A DNA stretch of 64,000 nt from Pomacea canaliculata (lineage: Eukaryota > Mollusca > Gastropoda > Architaenioglossa > Ampullariidae). Of this stretch, positions 1 through 23,689 are shown in pieces. Where the stretch lies: assembly GCF_003073045.1 (NCBI RefSeq), contig NC_037599.1, positions 5,158,247 to 5,222,246 of the forward strand, in the 5' to 3' direction. The notes beneath the pieces are model-generated. The model saw nothing but the letters and a program-made list of their open reading frames with translations. It was not told the origin of the DNA and did not search any database. The translations under genes and the position numbers were made by a program. The stretch's first letter is position 1; each line of letters begins with the position of its first letter.

Positions 1-211
1 TGTGCCAAATCTTTGATAACTAACAAAAGGGCATGTTCTTGTCTCCTGTTAGGGGAAAAGGTTAAGACATCTAGCAATAATTGTGAAGTGTACTCAAGCA
101 CTGACAAATCTTGCGCACAATTCTAGTCAAGGATGTGCATTTGTATAGTTCTCTTTTGAAACAGTATTGGTAGATATTTTTGTGCACAAATTTTTATTAG
201 ATTTATTTTAC

Positions 212-2709
212 AGCCTTCATAGTTCGACATCTAGAAACACATAGTTGCGAAATAGGCATTGATCTTCGCTGGGTCTTCCTTGCTATGCTGAATATTGGCG
301 TCTCACCAACACGACTTCTGGAACTCTATGACAGACTTTTCAAGTCAAGGGTAAGTAATCGTCTGTTTCAGCATAGATTTGATTTATTTGATTCAATTAG
401 GAAATGAGTTCACTGATTAGTTTTAACATGAAAGTCCTATGTTTGCCCACTAAATGAGACTAGGTTCAATCTTCATCATGATGGCATTCATCAGCTGTAT
501 CTCGGTGGTGGGAATTTAATAAAAAAAAAATAAATCTATGTTCTTCCCATGACCAGAAACTGGTACTTAAAGGGATTCTAAAGGCAAAATAAAACTGCTT
601 AGAATCGCGTAAAGAGTAGGATACATTTGAATCTCGTCTATTTATATGTGTGTTCATGTGGAAAATGTTGAAGGTTTTTAGTAGAATGTTGTGTTTAGTA
701 AGAGAAATTACATGGGACTCTTTTTTGGCTTCCACGAAGTCTCGTTCTCCGTCACGTGACCCTATGACGTGTGGTTTCCATAGTGAGAACCATGCCTCGA
801 GAATGTGCTGCACCCGATTGCCACGAAAAGATGGGAAAAGAGTCAAAATTTTCTTTTCATCAGTTTCCGAAAGACAGAGCCTTACAAACAGAGTGCGTCA
901 TATGAATAAACAGACAACAAATCTTCGCAATGATACAGACACTTCTTGTCAGAGACTGACGTCACAAGAAGACTCGGACATCACAAGAAGACTCTTCTGC
1001 TTGACCATCTCGGGAAGCTATCGATTTTACTCGGCGGAAAGACACAAGGGTCGATTTCACTGGATTTTTTCAATTTTTATAAACATCGGCAACCGCAGTA
1101 GTGCTAATAAGTGGTAATTAAGTGAGAAACGAATCCTTTATTTCTCCTGTATTGCTCTCGTGTTCTGTAATTGTAACTAAATATATTTTTGAAACGTTTG
1201 ACCGTCGCCAGAGCCTTATCACAAGCCTTGAGCATCCCTTTAAAGAAGTCCACAATGCTATATGTCAGGCCAAGGTGAAATCTTAGAATTTGATGTGAGC
1301 AAGACCAAAGAGATTATCTTTGATTTCTGTCAGAATTCTCTTCCAAGTCTCATCCTCGACAAAAAGATGGAAATTGTCTCTACATTTAAATACCTAGACA
1401 TCATCTTTGATATGAAACTTTACCAGGATCCCAACACTTAAGCTGTCGGGAAGAAGGCTCAACAGCACCTTTTCCATCTCCAGAAGCTGAAGCCTTTCTC
1501 TGTCTTCCAGAAATTTCTTCAGCTATTTTATACATCCCAAATAGAGAAAGTGGTGTCCTCGTTTATCTGTTTTTACCAGTTTATTAGTGCAGCTTATGTC
1601 ATGTTGTATCCACCAGCTCAAAAGCTATCAGGACAGCTCAGAGGCTCTTCAGACTCTGTATAACAGGCAGACACTTCTTAAAGTGTCTGAAATTCTTGGT
1701 GATGAAAGGCATGTCCTGTCAGGAGAATTTTTGTTAAACTTTTATTGGGCCGCCAATTCTGTGTACCTGTATGCAGGACCAACAGATTGAGGCTGTCTTT
1801 TGTTGTTTTGGCGTGTGACTTCTGATTATAACTGTTTGCTGTGATATAGTCCTAGTTGCTGGCACGGCATTAAATGCAGACAAACAGATTATTCCTGTGT
1901 AAATAAATGAAGCCCCTATGTAAGTTATGTATGTTATAGTATTGTTGGAGTGCTTCCATATAGAGATGCTGTGTAAATAAATGAAGCCCCTATGTAAGAC
2001 TGGACCATGAATGTATCAAAGTCTATTTGGTGCAGTGGATATAAATATGTTATGGTATTGTTGGAGTGCTTCCATATAGAGATGCTCTAATTGCCCATGT
2101 GATAAATAGTCTTAACTTTAATATAAGTTCTACTTTTGCTTTTTAGGCCCAAAGCACATACCTTGCATAGACAGAAAAGTTAATAAATCTCATATGTAAA
2201 GCAGTATATTTCTAGCAATCATTTCAGGGATCTGGTTAATATGTGAACTTTGTTTCAGGATCCTTTTTGGCAGACTGTAGGCCAGCCTTTACATCTGCTG
2301 GCAGTGCTTCACTCTCTACTGTCTTACCTAGCAGAGAACCCCTCACGCATTCCTTCATCTGATAGGCATGCATTATCTTTTTAATATCTTAAAAAAAGCA
2401 ACTCCAATAAAGATCTTTGTATTAGTTAATTGTAAGAATAAAATGATTCCTTAGAGCAGCTGTTGAGTATATTTAGTGTGGTAGACCAGATCTCAGAATA
2501 GTTCCATTTTTATAATCTTTCAAAGTAAGGATTTACTGGTTCATATAACTATGTCGTGTGTTTCTGTCTCCAGGCGACGCTTCAATTTGGTATGCCTAGA
2601 TGCTGTGGCCAGCTACCTGATAGAGCTTCAGGCCAATAGTAGTGACAGCAGTGTGCGGCGCCTTATCGCTCAGTTCAAGGCAGTACAAGCACAGCTTGAA
2701 CGCATGTAA
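212..2709 (+). CDS. 3' end of an unrecognised helical protein gene (partial)
   Basis: Three last coding exons are visible: about 212-350 (after a tttacag acceptor, ending AAG TCA AGG before gtaagt), 2259-2365 and 2574-2709 (stop TAA). Reading phase is kept across both junctions. The visible protein of about 125 residues is rich in Leu and amphipathic helices, with patches such as RHLETHSCEIGIDLRW, LRW-to-LLELYDRL and a final VRRLIAQFKAVQAQLERM. This looks like the C-terminal end of a long alpha-helical (HEAT-like) scaffold, but I do not recognise the family. The second intron uses a GC donor (GATAG then gcatgc) rather than GT. The 5' part of the gene lies outside the window. The splice model is well supported by codon continuity; function is not assigned. 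Confidence 0.7.
792..905 (+). pseudogene. THAP-domain N-terminus remnant (transposon-derived)
   Basis: An ATG opens a 37-codon frame reading MPRECAAPDCHEK and then SKFSFHQFPKD before a TGA. This matches the start of a THAP zinc-finger domain: the Met-Pro start, the C-x4-C pair and the F-H-x-F-P-K-D block. The later C-x2-H pair and the rest of the domain are missing, so it cannot fold as a complete THAP finger. THAP domains head P-element-type and related transposases and host genes domesticated from them. I infer a dead transposon fragment inside the intron of gene 1. It could also be the first exon of a spliced gene, but no convincing follow-on exon was found. Confidence 0.5.
1200..1890 (+). 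mobile_element. Decayed non-LTR retrotransposon (LINE) 3' fragment
   Basis: Broken reading frames give pieces of a reverse-transcriptase C-terminus: a block resembling KTKEIIFDF, then FKYLDIIFDMKL, KKAQQHLFHLQKLKPFSVF, and finally YNRQTLLKVSEILGDE, RHVLSGEF and NRLRLSF. This order (late RT block, thumb-like region, short C-terminal tail) is typical of animal LINE ORF2 ends. Several stops and frameshifts show it is dead. Sense orientation with respect to the host gene. Confidence 0.7.
1890..2090 (+). repeat. Local tandem duplication
   Basis: The stretch beginning ctgtgtaaataaatgaagcc occurs at about 1894 and again at about 1970. A second block ending in gtgcttccatatagagatgc occurs at about 1929 and again at about 2047. 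The two blocks alternate, giving a roughly 76-118 bp duplicated unit at the tail of the LINE fragment. Confidence 0.75.
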
Positions 2710-3866
2710 TGGACATTTAATTGCCCCAAATGGAGAAAGCAATGTAGATGAATCAAAAGCAGTCTTTAGGGGTGGGGCAGTGATTTTGGGATAACATCCT
2801 GCTTAAAATTTATTCAGAAACTGGAGAATAAGTTGCTGCCCAGGAAGGTTTTCCCAGACATGAAGTGATAGGCTGCTGATGATGTTGGTTACAGAATGGA
2901 CTAATGCCAGAACCAATACATAACCACCCTGTGCTGTGTATGTGGGACTATGGTCACTGGTGCTTCTCTGAGATGAAATTACATGTGTTGAAGTCCATTA
3001 CCCTTATTTACTGAAACACTTTTAGAACTTTTATGCCATTTGCAGCAAAGAGGTCCCCCTTATTTAAGTGAAAAGGCGCCTAAACATGTGGATGTTTGCA
3101 TGGAGTATTGAGATTGTCATGATTGCTGTGCTTGTGACAGTGTTCTCATGTGATGTGTTTCAGTCTTAGAACCATTTGTATACACAGTTGAAGACTGCTT
3201 TTATCTGCAGCTGCCAAAAGTTGCTATTTCTTTGTCCCCTGGAATTCATAAAAAAGGACGTCAGAAAATGTAATATTGATGTGCTCACTGTAAGAATGCA
3301 TTGTGACTGGAAAAAATGTTGATATACCATATTTTATGACAAGTGTGCTTAAGTGATTGGTACCAAACATGTTTTCCCCTTGTCAAAAGTGAATCAGTTA
3401 TTTTAAAAGGCAATGTTTACTTTTTTTTAAAATATATTTTTACTGTGTTGTTCAAAGATGCTTAATAACCAAATGTTACACTACTGATCTTTAAAGAAAA
3501 TTTAACATCCTGCTTATTCTTCTTAATTTTTGTAGCAATGAACTTACACAGGACATTTAATGAAACTGACAAACAGTTGCATGTAAGTCAATCAGCTTGT
3601 TTATTTAGAAAGACTCAACTGTTCCTCAGCTTCCAAAATATTTTTTTGCTCACTTGTGCGCAGCAGGATATATATATTTGCTGTTGTTTTCCTGTTGCTG
3701 CTTATTCTGGCAGTAAAAGTACTCTTTCTTGCATACTAGCTCACCAAGCCCTAAATGGGTCAAGCTTTGTCCAGATGTTGATGGCCATCAGTACATCACA
3801 CCAAAAGTGCTTATGGACTGCATCAGTACAGTCTACTGATTTGAAACGTGGACAACTTGTTTTGAA
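2710..3866 (+). other. 3' UTR of gene 1 / convergent intergenic DNA
   Basis: AT-rich sequence after the TAA of gene 1, with no gene on either strand. It should hold the 3' UTR of gene 1 and, on the opposite strand, the 3' UTR of ARMC7 (a reverse AATAAA near 3600 could end that transcript). The clear forward AATAAA lies only at about 4245, so gene 1 may have a long 3' UTR running antisense through the ARMC7 last exon. The poly(A) site was not settled. Confidence 0.4.
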
Positions 3867-6664
3867 TCAACCATGTTCTGCTGATGTATCAGGGTTTCTA
3901 ATCTGGTCTGAATTCCAGTGGGCCATCATTTGTCTTTGAATGTCCTGTGCCTCCTGCACTTGAGCTTCTGTACAATAGTCCTATGTATATAACAGATGCA
4001 CACATTTAAATACATCTGGACATTTCTGTATTCCACATGCACTGTTTACACAAAAACATTAAAAAACTTTTATGTTAAACTATTTTTGGTAAATGTGTTA
4101 ATTCTAAAATTGCAGAACTTTTAATTCTTGGTCATTACGATAACAATATAAACAAAATCTGACATCCTGGATGAGTTAACCTGAGAGGAAATTTTCTAAA
4201 ATCCACCCTTTTTGATGGTTCTTGTTGATGTTTCTAGATGGTAAATAAAAGTGTTCTATTAAAAAAAAAGTCATACCCCAAGAAATATTTGTGCAAGGTT
4301 TCTCAGACGTGAATTAGGACATGCAGCAAACCTCAGCATACATTCCACTACCGGTAGAGCTGTAATCTCTGAAATGATAAATTTTGATTGAATGTTAGAA
4401 AGCCATTAAATATTTAACTTATAAATAAAATACAGTGAAGCTCAAAGTTACAGCAAAAGGTTTCACGTTTGGGGCTCACTCTGATCAAAATGATCCTTAT
4501 CTTGATGGTTCGTTCATTTCTTTCATGGAGCAGACAGTGGAAGTAGTGACTAGCTGGGGCGTCTAGAGGCTGCAAGACTATAACAATTTACCTGGTCAGT
4601 AATGGGAAAATTCCAGCAATAGGTACCTATTTTTCAAGAAAGGCTAAAGGCAGCAGAAGGCATTAAATGGTACTGGTGAGTGACTAATTTAACGAAGAAG
4701 TGCTACCTGACTGAGACTCTGGCGTCACCAGATAGATAAGGGTTGTTATCGCTGAGAGGACTGTATCTTCATTGGAGCTGCAACAAAAGTGTCATTAGCA
4801 TGGTTGTTAACTGCGCAAGTAATAGTTTTTTATGTTCCAAGTGCTATCAGAAGATCCAACTGATTTCGAATTTACATTTAAACTCCATTCATTCATTGTG
4901 AAAGAAGACACATGGCTTTCTACAATAAAGTCTCCAAAATTATCTAGGCTACTGTCCACTTTCTCACATTGATACCTTTTCCAAGAACATGCAAGGAAGA
5001 CATCACCTCCAGATACAGATCTTCCTAAAAACAAATTAATCATCATGCAATCTCAAACTGCAAACAATGATGCAATAGGCCCAAATGACAAGACTTACCT
5101 TGACAGACACTTTATTATCATAGCAACACCATCATTCTTCAGGATGTGATCCTTGTTTTGTTCATCTGAAATTAAAATATGAATCCACTAAAACTGAATG
5201 CTTTGCATCTTCCAAACTTTTGTAAAGAAATCTTTTAAGTCTTCTTTATTCAAAAAATAGCTTGCATCAAAGCTGATTGATGTCATCTTAAATTGCTGCT
5301 GTCTGTGCAAACGAAATTCTCCTGTAAATTTTTGAAATATCACACTTTTTTTTTTTGCTGCCAATATTTCAGGGAAAATAATGACCGCTGCCTGCTAAAC
5401 AATCAGTAGCCATTACACATGCCACTCTCCACTTTCACAAATTCAAATATAGATGCTGCCAGAGTAAGGTATGTGAAGATTTTTTTATGTAAAACAATTT
5501 AAGTAAATTTATATTCCATACACACAAATTTAATACCTAAGCAGCAATTGCATAATCCTCCTAGGCCAAACTCGACCAGCTTTTCATCTTGTTCTTCAAG
5601 TGCATCTGGAAATAAAGTACCACTCAATAATATAATTTAGGCAAACAGCATCCATATACAGATTGTTTTCATGCACTGTGTTGCTCACCTAATGCATTTT
5701 ACTTAATATGATAAGAGCTAATTGGGGAAAGGGCCTTGTATAAGTCTAGATTTTAGTTTTCTCTCATAAAAGGGCTCAATCCTAAGAGGATCAAATGTAC
5801 AATAAACTGCAGAATGCATGTATTGATATTTTAACCCCAATCTACCTCTGATCCACAAAAGCCTTTTATTTGTTAGATGATGTTGAAGAAACATTACTTA
5901 TTTTTATTTATTTGCAATTTGTAGTCTAGTATCCTATATCTGACATACCAATTTTGCTTCACCCAAATTATAAACTACTGAACAGTTGTCTTTAATGCCC
6001 ATGTACTCTTCCTCACTGCCATAACTCTCTAAGGACTTAGACCATCAGCTAAATTGACAGATGATCGACATCATTACAGCGACTCTCACTTCGGATGCCA
6101 GCGCTCTAACAACTCGGCTATTCCCAAAATAAAATAATCAGTATGAGGCCCCAGATGCGAATCTTTCTTAAGCATCCTTACCCAAAAATAAATCGATGAC
6201 ATTAAGCTGTCTCATGAAATCATAGTTGATTGGATCATAGGCAAAGTTAGCCAAATTCGCAAGAACCTGCTGTTTGCTGTCTGCAACAATGATTATAAGT
6301 TTTCATGTCAGTATAAGCCTGAACAGTAGTTCCACCCACCTCACAAAGATGAAGTTAATGTCATTAAAAATATCTCTCTCTTCTACACGCACACATACAA
6401 AAAGAAAAAGCGCAGTTAATGTCTGATGTCACTAGTATTACCACGAACTTGTATTACCTATACACATCCATGGTATAACTGCAAGTCGCAGATAAAAACA
6501 CCATCTTGGAAACGGCTAAACTGCAGATGTGATGATAATGTAGCATACATACCCTCGTCCTGTGTATCTTGATATTCAGAAACAAGAGACTGCAAAAAGC
6601 TAAACCGACCAACTCCATCGGGGCCTGTTTTCTTTTCCAAATAATCCTTGGTGCTGAACATCAT
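3867..6664 (-). CDS. ARMC7: ARMC7, armadillo repeat-containing protein 7
   Basis: Seven exons on the minus strand: 6553-6664, 6182-6280, 5537-5605, 5099-5165, 4707-4777, 4277-4368 and 3867-3980. They sum to 624 nt, 207 residues, against 198 in human ARMC7. Phase is kept at all six junctions. Diagnostic blocks are [82 protein letters not shown] and [14 protein letters not shown]. The product is a small armadillo-repeat protein. In human it pairs with RBM48 in the activated minor (U12) spliceosome, binding the capped U6atac end (established knowledge). I chose ATG 6664 because an in-frame ATG at 6832 would add 56 residues with no match to the family. It shares a divergent promoter region with AMPK. 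Confidence 0.93.
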
Positions 6665-19179
<12,515 letters not shown>

Positions 19180-22100
19180 AAGGTCACCAGGCAGTCTGCT
19201 GTCAACAAAGCATTCTCATGCTGTTAGTCTCTTTTGGTGAGGAGAGGTGTGTATGTCCCTGTGCATCCTAATGGACTCTAACCTTGTTTGTCTTTCATTC
19301 TACATTAGAAGTAGCAAGCTAGCCAAGGTCAACCACCTGGTAACATTACAATTTCTGGAAATTTGAAATTTTTACTATTGCTCTTCAGCCGCAAGAAAGA
19401 AAGCTCATGCATTGCCATTACGCATTCTGAACAAGGAGGACAACTGAAATGAAGAACTGCTTCTTCACAGCTGCTTTTTTTTTTTTGCCAGTCTGCCAAG
19501 GAAACTATCATTATCTGATGTTGCATTTTTATATTTTATGCTTCTCAATATTTTTTGGAACTTAATATGTTGTTAGAGAGGCATTCATTTCATTTTCTAC
19601 CTCTGCCATAGTGTATGCAGTGATGCTGTTTGTAAACATGATGCTGTAGTCTTGTTTCAGCCAAAATCAAGCTTGTGATTTATGCATGTTTAAACTAAAT
19701 GAAATAATATGTTTTATGATTTGTGGGAAAAAACTCCAAGAAATGAATTGCAACTTTCAGCCATACCATGCTTGATCTGGAGGTTCTGAAAAGTCTTCTC
19801 TATGCTACCATTAGGTAGGAGGGACCTACAGTTTTTGTTGCCTGTAACCTCAAGCAATTTCCAGCTGCACATCCACATTGGAGTTAAGCTGGCTGGGTGG
19901 AGTGGGGAAGAATTAGTGAATTTAGTGAATTTAAAATAGTGTTATAATCAGTTGCCATTGAGAAAGACAAAAGATCCAGTTCATTGTGAGGTGGGAGGGA
20001 AAATTAGTCATCTGTCTATAGAAGCAACTAGTCCTCACAATGATCCTCTACAATTTACCCATCGCACAATGCTGCTCGGGCTCATCACTTCACCCTCTGG
20101 CACATGGAGTCTTCAGATACTTATACATGTACTAGGGTTTTGTTCATTTACTTTAAGCTCTTCTTTTAACGCTGCTGTATATCACAAGCTCTTTTAAAAT
20201 TATTATTCATTAAGATATTGCCTTGCAAGTCTTTGTTTTTTCTTGTTAAGTCATCCACAAACCATTAGAATAAAAAAGTCAGCTGCAGTACATACTGTCC
20301 GCTTTTATTCTAACTTTTGACTAATGGCAGTGTTTGATACAAATCATCCTAGTAATGTCCTCAAAGGTTTTCTTTTGATTAGACTTCCATTGAGGGTCTC
20401 ATTTTAAAATTTCTGATTGTCTTATGCTGATATATAAGAAAAGCTAACCTTGTAATCAATATAAATAAACATAAGAGATACCTAATTCACATCAGATAAG
20501 TGTGTGTCTAGTTTTTCTAGTCTTTTAGTCATAATGCTGAATAGACTGAGCAGGTCACTTTGGGGGAGTTTGTAGCCGAGTGGGTTAGAGTACTGGAGTC
20601 TCAATCCCAGAGGTGTATTGGTTTGATACCCATGTGGCACAGCAAACTATCCGTCAGTTTCACTTGCAGAGAATAGGTTACCAGATAAAACAGTATTGGG
20701 AAAAGCAGCCCCCTAAAAAATCTCTAACACCTTACCCCCACCACCATAGGACTTCAACAATATCAAGGGATGATCTTTACCTTCATTCAAACTTTTAGGA
20801 AACCATACCATTTCTCAGAAGAACATTAAATCCACAATAAAAAATGCCACCACTTGTTCTTAAGACATTTCAAGAGTTGAAAACTTCACTATGCTGAAGC
20901 AGTTATTTCATGCAGTTGTGGAAAGTATTCTAAGCTTTTGTGTCACAGTCTAGTTGTCTATACTAATTAAAAAGTAGAAGATGAGATAAAGGAAATTGTC
21001 AAACCTGCCATCTCCCTCATGGCCCTGACTTGTTTAGTCTGGAAATCTGTCCTGGTTACATCCATTTTCGCCAACCAACCATTTGAGGTTCTGCTCTAAG
21101 TCAGACATTTTAGAACTTTGAAAACTAGAACTTGCTGTGACAGTTATTCCATGCAAACAGCGTAGCCTTTGATAGGTGTTATTCGCTCGTATTTAATGTC
21201 TGCATGTCTGCTGTCTTGTAATGTGACATCACAAATAATCCGATGCATGTGCATAAAATAAACTTATTTCCAGGGTACTACTTGCTTTCAAAAGGTAGCA
21301 GAGCAGAACCAAAATATTTGGACGTTAAAAAAAATGACTACCATCTCAAATTGATATATCTAAAAAGCTCCGTATGTGCTAGTAGTTGAAAAGCTGAACA
21401 CAATGGTCTGAGGCATTATGGTCTTACTGTTGAGTTGAAAATTGATTTGCTTAGTTTCATTACAATTCTGATGCAGGCTTTTAATCGTTTCATATTCTTG
21501 CTAACTGCAATGATTTGGAAGAGGTTTTTTTTTCTGAAAGGCACTGATGTGTAGTCAGCCAGATGGCCAGTGTCCATGTAGGAGCTGCATAATTTTTAAA
21601 ATATGACAACTAGTACTGTACTGCCATTGTCACAAAAATTGTGTTTGGCGCTTATTGTTGGGTTCTGTCATCTACATTACAAATGGGAAAGTATACTGTT
21701 ACAGATGTTCCCAAATCCCATATTGATATCCATTAATTTTAAGTTGCCCATCAGTTACCATGATTTAATGAAATTGTAATCATGGAGTTGAAAATGTGCA
21801 AAAAACATCTGAATGAGAGAACCTGTAGGCAAGATGAAGGTTTAGCTTGATCTTGATTTTGCCATATTAGATATGAACCTGATAGTATTAAGTGCTTGGA
21901 GGCTTTTGAGAGAAATCACAGGCTTCATTTGTCTTTAATGCTGACAGGAAATGATTAAACTGTGATCAATGGTGCTTTTTCTTCACTGATTAGCCAGCTG
22001 AAAATGTTCATCAGGACATCTCAGCTTGAGCAGCAATGTCAGTATTGATTATATATATATCATAAACTGAGAGCTTATTGTAAGCAGGTGTGTTGTGTAG

Positions 22101-23610
22101 AGTGGAACAAAAAAGCGATTCCTTGTAGAAACATGTACCAGAAGGGTCTAGAATGCAGAGTGAATATAGTTTTTAGGTTGAACCTTAGTGTTGTGTTTCA
22201 CAGCAGATTGTTTGGTTATGTGCTTTTTTTTGTTGTTGTTCAGCTTTTGTCCTCAGCAAGGCTGCTGCTTGTAACTATCTTAGTTTGTCAGAGACACATT
22301 TATACAAAATGAACACAGGTTTGTACACAATTTTGTAATCAGATATTTAATGCATGCAAGAGATGATTTCATCACAGCAAATTTTTTACTTGGATCCAGT
22401 GGGGAAAGGGACTTTTCATAGCAGTAGATTGTATTCTTTATTCACGAGTTCAGTACTGGCCAAGTGAATTTGCCTAACATTTTTCATTGTCCCAGTAGTG
22501 TCATCATCTTATGATGTAAATGTGGATCTACTGTTCTGATTTTACAATCCTTGTAATGTTTTGTGCTTCTCCCAGTTTTGTACAAAATGTTTCCCAGTCT
22601 TGACTTTTGAAATGGATTTTGTTTGAAAGTTTAAACCGAATGAAGGAAAAAGACTGTATTTTGATCTGTGTAATTTTAAAGAGAGGCAGTTTTAATGCAA
22701 TTGTAGATTTGCATATATTCTATAATGATAAAATATTAACAAATTCAGCAATTTCTTTTATGAAGCATTCTTCATTTTACATTTATAGATCACCTTATAA
22801 TTTGTCTCTTTATTTTCAGTTGCCTCTAAGATGCTTTATTCTATCAATACACAGATCATGCAAATGAATGTATCCATGTGCACTCTCTCTTGCTCTTGCT
22901 AAACCAAAATCTGCATACCCAGTTCTGTCTTAAAACTATTTTTAATGTTAATCCAGACACGAACTTGTCTCAGTTTTTTTTTCAAACATAGGAACACAAA
23001 ACAGACCCTTGCTGAAAACACTGCCATTTTGTTGTCAAGATTCCAGTGGATAGTGCAGAATCCAGAATAGACTATGTGTTCATTTATGTGATGCATTTCT
23101 ATTGTGAAGAAGGTGGGAAAACCTACAGTCCAGGGGTAAATCAGATGACAGAAAGAGTACATCCTCATAGCTTGAAACAACCACCATAACATTTCAATAC
23201 TATTTTTCTTGACTGATCTTTTGCTAAAGAATTAAATTTGAAAAGGAGATTCTCTCCATTGGTCTAACATAGCAAATATAACATTTTTTCAAAAAATATA
23301 TTAGACTTCAGTCATATTATACTGTGCTCAGCATTGGAGAACAATATCCTGGTTTGAGCCCAAGAGACCAGTGACTAGTGAACTCCACTCCCCTAGAAGT
23401 GATTGGAAGATGGAGCTGTAGTTTACTGCCTTTTCAGTCATTGGGTTTTGGGACCTGCATCTTTTTGACAAGATGTTGCTTTAAACAGCACTCTTGAAAA
23501 CATTTTTTTTGGTCTTTTAAGCATTATGATGTAGTAAACACAGGTACTAATGCCATTCAAACAAATTATTTTCTTCACCTGTTTAATAAATAAAGGCTGT
23601 ACGAGTGCCA
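19180..23610 (+). other. AMPK alpha long 3' UTR and downstream DNA
   Basis: About 4.4 kb without a gene on either strand. Candidate poly(A) signals occur near 20465 and 21257, and a strong doubled AATAAATAAA near 23585, which could end the longest transcript just before the convergent SLC17 transcript. A tRNA-derived SINE is embedded at 20565-20810. Confidence 0.45.
20565..20810 (+). mobile_element. tRNA-derived SINE
   Basis: The head reads tgtagccgagtgggttagag (A box, 20571 on), followed by a plausible anticodon arm and then ggtttgatacc (B box, 20620-20630) and a short acceptor-like catgtggca. This fits a decayed tRNA-Leu/Ser type pol III promoter. A non-tRNA body rich in C and A follows. 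No CCA-ready acceptor stem pairs well, so it is a SINE head rather than a working tRNA gene. Confidence 0.65.
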
Positions 23611-23689
23611 GTTGCCAAGCAACCTCTATGGTTGGATTTTAAAGTCTAATGGCTCAATGCTGCAGACTAAACAAACACACACACAAAGG

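Larger units (their letters stand above)
351..2258 (+). other. Intron of gene 1, transposon-filled
   Basis: This 1.9-kb intron carries a THAP-like coding remnant (792-905), a decayed LINE reverse-transcriptase tail (about 1200-1890) and a local duplication (1890-2090). No additional exon that keeps phase was seen. Confidence 0.6.

Noticed and set aside
3538..3939. 133-codon plus-strand open frame
   Set aside because: It lies over and antisense to the last ARMC7 exon and in the expected gene 1 3' UTR, with no recognisable domain.
4807..5046. 79-codon minus-strand frame inside ARMC7
   Set aside because: It is intronic: the true exons on either side (5099-5165, 4707-4777) join in phase without it.
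20571..20640. Functional tRNA-Leu or tRNA-Ser gene
   Set aside because: A and B boxes are present but the acceptor stem does not pair well and a SINE-like body follows.
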